Origin: Cacajao melanocephalus
Lineage: Eukaryota > Chordata > Mammalia > Primates > Pitheciidae
Length of the DNA: 64,000 nt
Assembly (NCBI GenBank): GCA_963573385.1
Contig: CAUYLG010039330.1
Span: 1 to 64,000 of the forward strand
Direction: 5' to 3'
The notes beneath the pieces are model-generated. The model was not told where the DNA came from. It was given only the letters and a program-made list of their open reading frames with translations, and ran no database searches. Made by a program: the position numbers and the translations under genes. Below, one piece after another: positions 47,205 through 59,172 of the stretch. Numbering within the stretch: the stretch's first letter is position 1; every line of letters starts with the position of its first letter.

Positions 47205-49639
47205 ACAATTACACTCAAACTTGAATTTGGGCATTTGGTAAAAATAGGCAGGATCTCTTCATGTCTAATCCACAAATAGATCATCACCTTAGAAATGTTT
47301 AAGTATTTCGAGTGGTAAAGATGTTATATTTACAATATCTTAAATTTAAAACTACTTACTGGCTATACTTTATTTGCAATGAAATTAGTTAAATGGAAGT
47401 GGAAACCACAAACTTAATCTGTGCTCATCTTACTAACACTTTCCACAATGCAACTTTGGAGACAAGTTTATATGTGATCTTAGTGTAACATCTGTGTAGA
47501 AAAATAATGCAGTTTGAATATGAGGGCTTTCTCCTCACCAGTTCTTCAAATTATATTCCTGTGTATTTTAATAAATTTTCTTAATGACACCAATCTTTTT
47601 TATGAGGTCAGGGTTTTGCCATAACATATAATAGTATGGTATAATATATTTTCTTCATTAGTGCAGCATAACTAAGTACTTCCTTTTAAAGTTTGATTGA
47701 ATTTAGTAAACCATAGTTCAAACAAATGAAGGTGTATTGCTGACCTCAAATGGGATATGGATTTAACAAAATTCTTTGAGGAGCAATTCAATTAGTTCTT
47801 TTCCTACCTCTATTTTTATCAAGATATAAATTAGACTAATTTAAGATAATGAAAATATATTTGTAAGTTGTTTATTAAATTGTACACTTTCTAGCTCTGA
47901 TCCAAAGTTAAAGGGAAAGCAGAATTTTCTTTGTATAGATTATGTATATATATGATGTATATAACAATTTTATACATTTTTTCAAAATGTTACTAAATCA
48001 CGATGACTACTTGTTATGTTTCCATTTATCATAGTGTCAGTTTATTTCAATGTTGTCATGTGAATAATAGGCAATCAGGAGTGAAAGTTTTTCAAAATTG
48101 CAGTCCTCTACATGTTACAATTAAATTAATTATAAATCCAGAATAAACAGTTCTTAATCACATAAAACAGTTCTGCCACATTATACACACTTTTGTTATG
48201 ATGTAAATTGAAAGGCAATGGAATATTTTTTTAATAAATAAAGCCGCATGTTCACAAAGCTCCTGCCTACCCCTCATTAATAACAGATGCACTGAAAAAG
48301 ATGTGCCCAAACATCTGCTCTTGCTAGTGACATCTTATTTTTCAATTTTAATATTAACAATTTGACAATTTAAATAATACTTCTAATTTTTGCATGAGCA
48401 ATCAACAGCTAAATAATTCCTAAGTACTTTATTCATGGGCAAACCAGCTTGACAAAATGGGCCGTTTTCAGGAGAGGTTCAAACAGATAGGGGCAGTCAG
48501 GGGAGAGAAGATCTTAGCAGTCAAGGAGAACAATCTGAAGACATGGGTCCTAGTGCGCTGGAGTTATGCATAGAATCAGACTAATCAGGGCATTATTTTT
48601 AGTTCCATGTCCTGTAGGAGGTAGGGAGAGACTGATGAAGAGGGTCAAATGAAGAAATCAGCTCTACCAGCAGCTGGTGATGAGAGAGAGAAATGGGAGA
48701 TGCAGGGGGAGAGATTCTTATGAATTATAAACCTATAAAAAGCCCCATTATTACAAAGCCAAAGGAACTGCCTTTGGATAGGCCTGTGTTCTATTAAGAG
48801 CTAGGAAGCAGTCAAGATTAAACTGGGGTCTAGTTTTTCAAGGCTATCACTGGTGCTCATATCCACTACCTTAAGGCAAAAAGCCTTGAGAATGTCCTTC
48901 TGCTTTCACCCTATGATACAGACTAAGTTTCATTCTCTGGTAACAGAAAACTTTCTTTCAAACAAGGTCTACTTTGCAGCTATTTTTTGAAATATTTAGG
49001 ATTACCCTTCATTCTCTGCCATTTGAGTGTACTAGTGCAAGTTAGCTTTTCCAGGGAATATTCAAGGCTCTTTGTGGGAAGTTTGTCATCTTCTTGGTTT
49101 CTTATGACTTCCAATAACGGAAGCTGGGTTTTGTTGTTGTTTTATTAGGTCAGATATTTTACTAGATTGAGGCTGTTGTAACATGTAACAACATGGACGA
49201 TAATTAGCTATAAACCTGAATATAAACAAGTTCTGTAAATGGCATTGCTTCTCTGAGTTTGAATCCCGTGAATTTTGGAATCTGAGCTGAAATCATTGAA
49301 GAGGGGTGGATGTGAGGGAGGTTACATTAAGTTCAGATATCCTTCTATAAAAAAACCAGAAAGTATTTCTAAACCTCAGACTGTTTGGGAGATGACTGTA
49401 GGATTAGTTGTGAATGACTACTACCATACTTTGGAGTGAGAAATCTGCTCTCTATTACATCAAATATTACCTAAAATGGTCATACATATTATAATCTATA
49501 AATGATAAATAACCAAGTCCAGATATAAACTTTAAATTTACCTCACTAGTGGTCCATAACAAAATGATTTTCTCTATAATGGTCTGGTCTGAATTTTCTT
49601 CTGATGATCATATGTATTTATTCATTATTTTGTTAAACA
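47205..49639. other. Unassigned 2.4-kb stretch
   Basis: AT-rich to 48400; 48430-48800 is more balanced and purine-rich. No repeat, RNA gene or exon recognised. Confidence 0.45.
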
Positions 49640-49765
49640 CACGTTTATTTTATTTAATATTTTATTTAAACACAAATGTCTTGAGTAAGTGCTCAGATGC
49701 TGTCCTAAGAACTAGGGGTGCAAGATCCAATCCGTGCTGCTAAGAATCTTATTATCTACTTGGTC
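49640..49765 (-). mobile_element. L2 3' end (antisense)
   Basis: 'aacacaaatgtcttgagtaagtgctcagatgctgtcctaagaactaggggtgcaagatcc...' follows the antisense L2 3' terminus. Confidence 0.55.
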
Positions 49766-49863
49766 TACATTCCTTTGGATTTCTGCCGCATTAAGCCATG
49801 TACAGGGTTAGCATGGGAATTCATATGAACTCAAGCCATTTAAATGCCTTGGGGAATCAGAAA

Positions 49864-50182
49864 AGATTTTCCTTTTTTTTTTTTGGGAGACAGTGACTCA
49901 CTCTGGTTTTCCAGTCTGGAGTGCAGTAGCGTAATCTCGGCTCACTACGGCCTCAGTCTCCCAGACTCCGGTGATTCTCCTACCTCAGCCTTCCAAGTAG
50001 CTGGGACTACAGCTGCACACCACCACACCTGGCTAATTTTTTTTTTTTTTTTTCGTAGAGACAGGGTTTCGCCATGTTGCTCAGGCTTGTTTTGAACTCC
50101 TGGGCTCAAGCAATTCGCCCGCCTCAGCCACCCAAAGTGATAAAATTTCAGGTGTGAGCCACCTGTGCCTGGCCAGATTTTC
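49864..50182 (-). mobile_element. Alu, minus strand, with 8-bp TSD
   Basis: Full-length Alu at 49872-50174 ('aactcctgggctcaagcaattc' suggests AluJ or old AluS). AGATTTTC flanks it at 49864-49871 and 50175-50182. A 16-T tract lies in its middle linker. Confidence 0.93.
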
Positions 50183-50435
50183 TAAAGGAAGTCTATTTGG
50201 AATCAAGACATGCAATGTAAGCAAAAGTTAGCTGGAGAAAGAGATGAAGTAAGAGCATTCTTGCTAGAGGTAATACCTATAAAATCATTGCTGCAATGAC
50301 TTTACTTGCAATTTGTGTCAAATACAAAATTCGGGTTTTATTTTTAAAGGGTCTTTATTGTTATGTACCAAGAAAGCTTTGTTTCCTCCTAACAAATTAT
50401 GTCATATAACATTGACTATTTTCATATTTTTGTTA
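50183..50435. other. Unassigned stretch
   Basis: Nothing recognised. Confidence 0.5.
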
Positions 50436-50632
50436 GAAATGGCAGGCACTAAATGCCTATCCCTTTTTTTTTCATATATAAGAAAAAGTCTTTTTTTAGA
50501 TTGTTACACTAAAAGCCCATACTTTTTTCTTTTTCTTTCTAAAGAAAAAAAGTATGGCTATTTTTTAAAAAACTAAAAACAGAACTACTATTAGATCCAA
50601 TAATCCCATCATAGGTTATATCATTATATCAA

Positions 50633-50711
<79 letters not shown>

Positions 50712-50740
50712 GATGGGCATTTAGTGCCTGCCTTTGTTTA
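50436..50740. repeat. Scrambled, partly palindromic patch built from pieces of the L1 at 51.2-52.8 kb
   Basis: GATTGTTACACTAAAAGCCCA (50498-50518) is identical to 52692-52712. From about 50540 to 50635 the sequence is about 93% identical to 52217-52310, including differences from the usual L1 sequence. The pieces are in the reverse of their order in the L1, joined by an inverted repeat AGCC(C)ATACTTTTTT / AAAAAAAGTATGGCT. Outer arms GGCAGGCACTAAATGCC (50441-50457) and GGCATTTAGTGCCTGCC (50716-50732) are inverted copies. An (AT)n(AC)n(AT)n tract lies between. Confidence 0.85.
50631..50707 (+). repeat. (AT)n(AC)n(AT)n alternating purine-pyrimidine tract
   Basis: About 77 bp of perfect alternating dinucleotides, with about 12 AC units between AT blocks. 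Capable of Z-DNA (AC) and cruciform (AT) structure. The 64-codon minus frame through it is an artefact. Confidence 0.95.
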
Positions 50741-51165
50741 TATATATGTATTTTATTGCACTTTAGGTTCTGGGGTACATGTGCAGAATATGCAGGACTA
50801 TTGCATAGGTACATACACGGCAATGTGGTTTGCTGCCTCCATCCCTGTCACCCATATCTGCCATTTCTCCCCATGTTATCCCTCCCCAACCTCCCTACCC
50901 CCCGCTGTCCCTCCCCGAGTCCCCCACAACAGACCCCAGTGTGTGATGCTACCCTCCCTGTGTGCATGTGTTCTCAATGTTCAACACCCGCCTATGAGTG
51001 AGAACATATGGAGTTTGATTTTCTGTTCTTGCATCAGTTTGCTAAGAATGATGGCTTCCAGATTCATCCATGTCCTTACAAAGGACACGAACTCATTGTT
51101 TTTTATGGCTGCATAGTATTCCATGGTGTATATGTGCCACATTTTCCTTGTACAGTCTATCATCA
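50741..51165 (-). mobile_element. 5'-truncated L1PA-type 3' end, antisense
   Basis: 'ttttattgcactttaggttctggggtacatgtgc...' is the antisense LINE-1 3' UTR and continues into the ORF2 end ('atggctgcatagtattccatggtgtatatgtgccacattttc'). The 5' break is near 51165. The A-tail side is TATA-rich rather than a plain poly(T). The region includes the usual G-rich polypurine tract of the LINE-1 3' UTR (C-rich here, 50875-50930). Confidence 0.92.
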
Positions 51166-51234
51166 ATTATTTCAATTGGAGCCGTTATGCCTGCCTGAGG
51201 ACTTGGTATACTTTGCTGGGGTTCTCCATTAATA

Positions 51235-52795
51235 AAAGAAGAATGAATAAAGTGAATATATGTCATTTTTTCACAGAATTAGAAAAAATAATCCCCAAAT
51301 TCTAATATAATGAAAAGAAAAGCCTGAATAGCCAAAGAAATCCTAAGCAAAAACAACAAAGGTAGAGTTATCACATTACCTAGCCTCAAATTATACTACA
51401 CGGCTATAGTAACCAATACTTGATGGTACTGACATAAAAATAGACACCTAAATCAATGGAACAGAATAAAGAAGCCAGAAGTAAAGCAACATATCTACAG
51501 CAAACTGATCTTTGACAAAGTCAACAAAAATATACACTGGGGAAACATACACCTTATTTAATAAATGGTACCGGGAAAATTTGATTTCCATAGGCAGCAG
51601 AATAAAACTGGAATCCTGTCCCTCATCATACACAAAAATCAACTCAAGTTGAATTACAGACTTACATGTATGATCTGAAACTATAAAAATACTAGAAGAA
51701 AACCTGTGTAAAACTCTTCTAAGCAAAGAATTCATGACTAAGACTGCAAAAGCACAAGCAACAAAACCAAACGCTGAAAACTGGAATTTATTTAAATTAA
51801 AAAACTTCTCCACAGCAAAAGAAACAATCAACAAAATAAACAGACAACCTGCAGAGTGGAAGAATGTATTTGAAACTATGCACCTAACATAGGGCAAATA
51901 TCCGAAATTTACAAGATATTCAAACAAGTCAACAATAACAACAAAATCAAATAGCCCCATTAGAAAGTGGGTAAAGGATATAAACAGACATCTTTCAAAA
52001 GACATAGTAAGTGACCAAGAAGCATATGAAAATAATGCTCAACATCGTTAATCATCAGACAAATGCAAGTCAAAACCACAATGGGATATTATCTTATACC
52101 AGTCATTATGGCTATTACTAAAAAGTCAAAAAATAACAGATGTTGGCAAGGATGCAGAGAAAGAGGTATGCTTATATACTGTCAGTTGGAATGTAAATTA
52201 CTGCAGCTTCTAAGGAAAATAAGTATGGCTGTTTTTTAAAAAACTAAAAATAGAACTACTATTAGATCCAACAATCCCATTATAGGTTATATCATTTTAT
52301 CAAAAAGATATGCACACTCATATGTTTATCACAGTACTATTCACAATAGCAAAGAAAAGATATGGAATAAATCTGACTGTCCTTCAACAGATGACTGAAT
52401 AAAATGTGAGAATATATGTATATGTTAGATAAATATTATGCAGCCATAGAAATGAATAAAATCATGGTTTTTTTTTTTTTTTTGCAGTAACATGGCCATT
52501 ATCTTAAGTGAAATAATTCACAAACAGAGAGTAAAATACCACATGTTCTCACTTATAAGTGGGAACTAAATAATGTGTACACATTACTATAGAGTTTGGA
52601 ATAATAGACACTCGAGGTTCAGAAGGGTGGGAGAATGGGATGGGAATAAAGGATAAAAAAATTACTTGGTATAATGTACATTACTCAGGTGATTGTTACA
52701 CTAAAAGCCCAGACTTAACCTCTATGTTAAGTAAAATAACTGACCTTGAGCTCCTTAAATTTATACCAATTTTAAAAAATAATAATGGCTAATTC
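51235..52795 (+). mobile_element. L1M (L1MA/MB-like) ORF2 end and 3' UTR
   Basis: Continuous sense match to ORF2 ('agaattagaaaaaataatcc', 'gactgcaaaagcacaagcaacaaaacc', 'cacaataggcaaagaaaagatatgg'-type blocks) and the 3' UTR 'gggtgggagaatgggatgggaataaagg...attgttacactaaaagcccagactt'. ORF2 is interrupted everywhere. The 185-codon minus-strand frame at 51448-52005 is antisense to it and spurious. Confidence 0.85.
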
Positions 52796-53339
52796 TTTCT
52801 CTGGTTCTTAAGGCAGGCACAGTGTGAACACTGGGATCAAGAATATTTTGATGTCTATGTGTCTACAGCAATACAAGTGTTTTCAGGGACAGACGAATAA
52901 TTTTAGGAGTGGAAAAAAGACAAAACTGACATTGGCATGCTGATTGCTTTTGACTAAAGACATTTATTCAAAAATTTGATAAACTTCCATAAATTTTTTT
53001 TCACTGAGAACACATAAGAATATTGTAGAAAGCTTGGTGATGTTACATATGCCCAGGAGCCAGACTGTACCTAATCTTGGAATACTAAAAGTGATGCACA
53101 GCCCTTGTTAAGAGCCATTAACTTAAAACAGATGACTGGCAGTTGTAAGATTTTGATAGTACGATTCACACTTCTTTAAAAAATATAACATTACTTTCCT
53201 AAAGCTCCTATCACACTAAAAACAATTTGATTACTATAATGATATGTTTATATTCATTTCACCTATGTTTGTATGTTCTTTCTGAGAGTTGTTCAATGAC
53301 TTTCCAATCCTCTGTTTTAGAATGCCTTGGATTTGTGCA
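52796..53339. other. Unassigned stretch
   Basis: Nothing recognised. Confidence 0.5.
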
Positions 53340-53780
53340 AAAGGCAGTATTCAGTCAATGTTATTTATCAAGAATCTATTATGTGGCTGTACTCTGCTAA
53401 GCACTAGACTACATACCATCTTCAGAAGTTCTGAATTCTACTAGGAGAAATTAGTCAAGTAAACCAACAATTATCATACTACATTTTTAAATCATGGCCA
53501 AAGATACATACAAAGGATACTCTAGGGGAAGACCATACCTGGGAACTAAAGTCAAGAGGTAAAGTGGGGCATCTAGCAAAAAATTTCTAATTAACTAAAT
53601 GAGTTTTAAATGACACAAAGGACGTAGAAGAAAAAAGATAATCTGTTCTAAGGTAACAGCATGCAAGATGGTTCAGAGTAGTGAAAGAGCCTGAGATAGC
53701 ATGTGAGGACTCAGACTAAATTTTATGTATCTATGCACTGTGAAGAGCATGCAGTACAATGGTAGCTGAGGATAGAAGAC
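53340..53780 (-). mobile_element. L2 fragment (antisense)
   Basis: 'gttatttatcaagaatctattatgtggctgtactctgctaagcactag', 'agttctgaattctactaggag', 'ggcatctagcaaaaaatttct', 'aaggtaacagcatgcaagatggttcagagtag' follow antisense L2. Confidence 0.6.
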
Positions 53781-55295
53781 AGAGACTCAGGCAGATCTAT
53801 ATCAAGAGAATTTTATGTGAGGGAATAATGTTTAATAATTTGTATATCAGAACAGTCACTTAGATGTCAGTCAATATGAAGGGTGTTTGGGAGTGGGATT
53901 AAAGCACAGTATGAATTATCTCTGTTAAGCATTATTTGTGGCTTCTGCAGGTGCTGCAAGTCATACAAAGATGACCAAGATCTAGTCAGTAACCACAGTC
54001 ATGTTTATTTATTTATCAATTTATCACCCACTGCCTTTTTTCAAAGTGGATGTGAAATAGGACTGACCCCCAAGATGCTTGGTACTTGGTCAGCGGGGGA
54101 AGAAGAGGTAATATATGTATATAAGTCCCTAGATTATGTAGAAACCCATGCCAAAGGCAGGTGAGCTGTTTAAAAACATTTCCTGAGAGAGTATCCACGG
54201 GATCAATTACAATTGAGATGATTAGGAAATACACCAAGAGAACTTAAGCCAAGAAAGAGAGTTCTTCTTGAGAAAAGGAACTATAAAGCCATGATTTCGA
54301 GGCTGTCCAAGTATCTTAAGCGCCTTCTAAATTAAACTTACCCAATACCTGGAAAAAATAAATAATTAAAAGTGAATTGAATAAACAAATATTCTGAAGC
54401 ATGCTAAGGGAATTATTCTATAATGAAGTATAGGATTTACAGAGGCCTCCAAAAAGGACATTTCACTTTTCACACTGTGAAAATCTCTATTTTACCCCCA
54501 AATCATGTTTCCCACTGCTGCTACCCAGCACTTCTTTCATATATTCTTTATTTTCTTCCTTGCTACTTTCTGATGGTTATCCCAAAGGTCATTTCAATGA
54601 TCTACTAACAAAACACAGAAATTTTGCCACAAAATGGAGTATTCCCATGTTTCATAAAGGCAGGAATCTCAGTCAGGCAGAACCAAAGAGAATATGCTAT
54701 ATGGGAGAGTAAGTGAGACAAACTGAAAACAAGATATGAACAAGGACTCAACCTTATCAGATGTTTTTCTTCTACTGACCTTGCATTTTGTCTAATTCAG
54801 ACTTCTTTAAAAATTATATATTAATAGTTCATTACAAATTAAAGATCACTGTGTGATCTTCTAACACAATCTTTAAACTTTGCATGTGATTGCCAAGGAA
54901 AAGAGCAATTTTTGATTGAAAAAAATGCTCCTTTTGTGAAGCCTTTGTATAAAGTGGTAAATACCACTAACTGATGCTTTTTGCCTAGAAACATCTGTAT
55001 GGTGGGTGTGTTTCGATAAACAGATTAACGGGATGAAATGTAAACATGTCTTTATTTCAACTAAAAAGAACCCTTTGTTTTTCTGATACCTGAAGTTTAA
55101 GAAAACTACTGAAAGTCAGTATTTATTTGTCTAGTCCATGGTCAGAAAGAAAAGAAAAATTAACAGCTAAAAATAATTCAAACTCTAAAATGGGAGTTTT
55201 TGGAAGGACAAGCTATTGAAAGCAAGAGTAAATTAAAACAAATTTGTTATCTGTCCTAATGCTCTCCTTCCCCTTTCTCCAATATTTGCAGGGCT
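53781..55295. other. Unassigned stretch
   Basis: No repeat recognised. The 93-codon plus frame at 53883-54164 is the most balanced non-repeat frame here but has no recognised domain, no conserved start context and an opposed frame on the other strand. Confidence 0.45.
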
Positions 55296-55412
55296 TAAAC
55301 TTAGATGACGGGTTGATAGGTGCAGCAAACCACCATTGGCACATGTAGACCTATGTAACAGACCTGCATGTTCAGCACATGTATCACAGAACTTAAAGTA
55401 AAATATTAAAAA
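55296..55412 (+). mobile_element. Very short 5'-truncated LINE-1 3' end
   Basis: 'tagatgacgggttgataggtgcagcaaaccaccattggcacatgtagacctatgtaacagacctgc...cacagaacttaaagta' then an A-rich tail: the last ~115 bp of a primate LINE-1 (L1PA/PB). Confidence 0.93.
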
Positions 55413-56004
55413 AATTAGATTTTTAAATGACGATAGGAATCTTAAACAAAGGGTTGTAGAAATATATGTTTTTTCTAAAATACTGTACAGTGACTTACAA
55501 ACTGGTAGAAACATGTAAGTCCAAATATAACTCTTATAATGAAGGTTACAAATGCAACATCCTACTAATCCTTCCTGATAAATTCTAAATCTAAAAGTCT
55601 CAGGATTATTAACCAAACAATACACAAACTAGTTGATTACTGGGAGATTTAAGTTATTAGATGTTTTTCTTCCTGTAATTGATTTCTCTTAGTGAGTAGC
55701 TTTGTCCTCAAAAATAAGAAGAATATGAATTTAATATTAAATTAATGTGAAGGAAACTATTACAAATTTCAACTGTAGTTAATTCTGCTTTATAGTTCCC
55801 AAGTGTGTCTGAACATTACTGACTGAATTTCTCAAGACTGTTATTCCTAAGGCTTAAAAATTCTAAATTTTCCCATCTTCATCTTGAAAGTGAAGTATCA
55901 GTAATGTAGTGGACAGATTGCTTCTGAATACACTGATTCTGGATCAAGTGCCATGAAGACTGTTGACTCAAGAAGATCAATGGAATTATAAAGAAAATGA
56001 AAAT
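55413..56004. other. Unassigned stretch
   Basis: Nothing recognised. Confidence 0.5.
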
Positions 56005-56310
56005 AGGCCATGAATAGTAGTTCACACCTGTAATCCCAGCAGTTCGGAAGGCCAAGGCTGAAGGACTGCTTGAGCCCAAGAGTTCAAGACCAGCTTGGGA
56101 AAAATATTGGGACCCCCAACTCTACAAAAACAAAAATAAATGAGCCAAACATGGTCCATGTGCCCGTAGTCCCAACAACACAGGACGTGAGGTGGAAGTA
56201 TTAACTGAACCCAGGAGGTGAGGCTGCAGTGAACCATGATTTCACCACTTTACTCCCACCTGGGTGACAGAATGAGAACCTGTCTCATGGGGGAAAAAAA
56301 AAAATAGAAG
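56005..56310 (+). mobile_element. AluJ (old), plus strand
   Basis: Heavily diverged dimeric Alu ('gaggccaaggctgaaggactgcttgagcccaagagttcaagaccagcttggg') with an 11-A tail; AAAATAG flanks on both sides as a probable TSD. One of the most diverged Alus in the window. Confidence 0.92.
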
Positions 56311-57059
56311 AAAAGCTGTAAGGTTTGTTTGATTTCTCCTAAATCAGAGGTTTTCTCAAGTCACTCGTGAACACTCCCTAAGTCCCTTTTTGCAGTATCT
56401 CTTTAGGAATATACACTGAATCTAACTGACTGCAGATTCAAGGACACTGGTAAGATTAATTTGGTATTAGAAGCCTCTCTTTTTGTATGAGATACTATCT
56501 AGCAGACACCAGTAATAGGGACAGCCCAATTCAAACTTAAAATCCAGATGAAATGGGTACAAATCTTTATGTAAATTAGGACCCAGAGCAAGATTAATTC
56601 ATTTGAAATTTTCCTTTAACTCATATGATCCTACTGTAACTAAATTTTCCTTGCAGCTTTTTGTCTTTTTCTTTTTTGATTCCTTTACAGATGTTCTTTT
56701 TCATCCAAGACCCTAGGTATCTTCAAAACTCCAAAGCTTGATTGATTTATCATCTCTACACTAAAGCAGTAAGTGGAAAAAGAGGAAAACTGATACATTC
56801 CCAACAAAATATAAATGTTAAATATTGATCCAAGTATAGAAATTTTGAGCATAGCAGTAACTATAAAAGATGTTAACATTTTACCATTGAAAAAGGTAGA
56901 ATATCAGATGCAGATGTAACTTTAAGGAGCATGCAGTTCTTATACAGATGCAGTATCCCCCACAGTTCTTATGTTGAAAACCAAAAAATTTTTTCCAAAA
57001 CTTGATTTGGTAGAAAAACCTGACTTCCTAAGTCTTATTCAAACACTTTTCTGTAGAAA
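56311..57059. other. Unassigned stretch
   Basis: Nothing recognised; AT-rich. Confidence 0.5.
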
Positions 57060-57620
57060 TGTTAGTATGATTACAAAGTAACTAAGCCAGATCCAGCATC
57101 TAAAAGCAAAATGTTTAAATTATTAGCAAAACAAATACAAGAATATAACTTTAAATAATTATTTTCTACCAATCAGATTTCGTTTAGAAATTCAACAATG
57201 GTTTAATAGTAGAAAGTCTATCAACATGAGTGATTTAAAAGGAAAAAGATTATATTAATAGATGAAGACAAAATGCTTGACATAATTCCATTTGCTATAA
57301 CTAATTTTTAAAGCCTATAGTTAAAAAATAATTTGAAGAAACATTCCTGCGTACATTAATTAGTATTTACCAAAAGCCAAAACAAGCACCGAGTCAAGTA
57401 AAGAAATGTTAAAACCCTTTCTAATATCATTAGTAATAAGACAGGAATGCTTATAGTCACTACGAGCATTGTTTTTGAGGTTCTATCAAATGCAAAATGA
57501 TATGCACAATACAAAAGCACTACAAAAGCAATGACATTATTCACAGATTATACAATTATATTTTAGAAAACCTTACAGAATCAGCTAAAAGTCTTTCAAA
57601 TAATAGTAAAGATCAGTTGT
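57060..57620 (+). mobile_element. Very old LINE-1 (HAL1/L1M type) ORF2 fragment
   Basis: 'ctagatgaagacaaaatgcttgacataattcca', 'aggaatgcttatagtcactacgagcattgtttttgaggttc' and 'cacagattatacaattatattttagaaaaccttac' follow ORF2 RT in the sense direction, with heavy decay. Confidence 0.6.
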
Positions 57621-57659
57621 CTGTCTATCATTGAGGAGCTTTTTAGTAACCCCTAGACA

Positions 57660-57775
57660 CTTAAACATTCTCTGGTTTACTTCTCTCAAGTGAGGAAACA
57701 ACAGTGTCTAACTCATGTCATTGTGAGGATTAAATGAGTCATCATATTCTGTTTAGAATGCCTGGCTAAATGAGT
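57660..57775 (-). mobile_element. MIR fragment (antisense)
   Basis: 'gtgaggaaacaacagtgtctaactcatgtcattgtgaggattaaatgagtcatc...gaatgcctggc' is antisense MIR. Confidence 0.6.
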
Positions 57776-57883
57776 ATTTTTCTATTGTTTTTATTTTCAA
57801 TTTTATGTTTTCACCTTATTTGATATCTCAACAGCATTAGACAAAGTTGAACACTCCTTTTTTTTATCAAAAACACTCTCTTC

Positions 57884-58003
57884 ATCTACAGCCATACCAC
57901 CCTGAACATGCCTTACCTTATTTGATCTTGGAAGCTAAGCAAGGTTGGGTCTGGTTAGTTCTTGGATGGGAGATCACCTGGGAATACCACATGCTGTAGA
58001 CTT
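57884..58003 (+). pseudogene. 5S ribosomal RNA pseudogene
   Basis: About 120 bp collinear with 5S rRNA from TCTACAGCCATACCACCCTG to ATGCTGTAGACTTTTTT, length as for the functional RNA. The internal control region is largely kept (AAGCTAAGCAAGGTTGG box A/intermediate region; GTTCTTGGATGGGAGA box C) with about 13% mismatches, many at CpG. It ends in a T run and then an A-rich (AAAT)n tail at 58005-58030, suggesting retroposition rather than an array member. Isolated, so not a functional gene. Confidence 0.95.
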
Positions 58004-58004
58004 T

Positions 58005-58030
58005 TTTAAAAATAAATAAATAAATAAATA
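58005..58030 (+). repeat. (AAAT)n microsatellite between 5S pseudogene and LINE-1
   Basis: Five AAAT units following TTAAA; it is both the 5S tail and the left flank of the LINE-1, so it may contain that element's left TSD. Confidence 0.9.
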
Positions 58031-59172
58031 GGATCCAAGATGGCCAAATAGGAACAGCTCCAGAATGCAGTTCCCAGTGAGAATGCAGAGGGTGAGTGAT
58101 CACTGCATTTCCAAACAAATTTTTACTGACCACAGACCAGGAGATTCCCAGGCAGAAAAGCACAAGTCTCCAGCATGGCTGTTTCAGCTGGCACTGTGAG
58201 TCTATGCACAAAAACTCACACAAATCTGGGTGCCATTTCAACTGGCACCAGGAACACCTGGGAGACAGAATCACCTATTTGACTGAAAAAAAGGGGGCTG
58301 AAACAGGGAGCCAGGTGATCTGGCTCAGCAGGTCCCACCCCCATAAAGACGAGCAATCTGAAACGCTCTGGACTGAGTTTCACAGCAAGCACTGCTGGAC
58401 CTGGGATGGTCAAGCTCTGTGGGAGGAAGGGTGTCCGCCATTACTGAAGCAGTCTGCCATTACTGAAGCAGTCTGCCATTACAGAGACAGTCCCCCATTA
58501 CTGAGGTAGACTGCCATTACTGAGGCTAACTATACCTCTATAAACAAAACCACAAGGAAGTTCACACAGCAGCTGGGCAGAACCCAAAGCAGCTCAGCAA
58601 CACCTCTACTGGCAGACTGTGAATAGGCTACCTCCTCGCTGGGCAGGGCATCTCTGAAAAAGGCAGCAGCACGTCAGGAACTTACAAATAAAGCCCCACC
58701 TTCCCAGGACAGAGCACCTGGGAGAAAAAGGCCTTTATGAGTTCCACTGCAGCAGACCTAAACACACTTGCCCAGCAGCTCTGAACAGAACAATGGAGCT
58801 CACAGCTCAGCACTTGAGCTCCTATAAGGGACAGACTGTCTCCTTAAGCAGCTCCCCAACCCACGTATATCCAAAGAGACACCTCATAAAGGAGAGCTCT
58901 GGCTGACATCTGGTGGGTATCCTTCTGGGACAAGGATAACAGAAGAAGAAACTGACAGCAACCCTTATTGTTCTGCAGCTGCTGCAGGTGACCTCCAGGC
59001 AAGCTGGGCCTGGAATGGACCTCCAGCAGTCCTACAGCAGAGGGGCCTGACCGTTAGAAGGAAAACTAAAAAACAAAGAAGTAACTTCATCATCAACAAA
59101 AAGGATGTCCACTCAGAGACCCCACCCGAAAGTCACCAACTACAAAGACCACAGGTAGATAAATTCACAAAG
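58031..59172 (+). promoter_or_regulatory. LINE-1 5' UTR (ancestral internal promoter)
   Basis: Begins with the AAGATGGCC YY1-type motif near +10, which in active L1s positions transcription starts. Includes the 19-bp tandem expansion at 58437-58531. Promoter activity of this decayed copy is unknown. Confidence 0.7.
58437..58531 (+). repeat. 19-bp tandem repeat, five copies, in LINE-1 5' UTR
   Basis: Unit GCCATTACTGAAGCAGTCT starts at 58437, 58456, 58475, 58494 and 58513, an exact 19-bp period; the first two copies are identical and later ones carry a few changes. Other primate L1 5' UTRs, as I know them, have this 'GCCATT-CTGAGGC' motif once. Confidence 0.93.

Noticed and set aside
51448..52005. 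185-codon minus-strand open frame, one of the longest in the window
   Set aside because: It is exactly antisense to L1M ORF2 sequence; A-rich L1 sense strands often leave long antisense frames open. No domain recognised.
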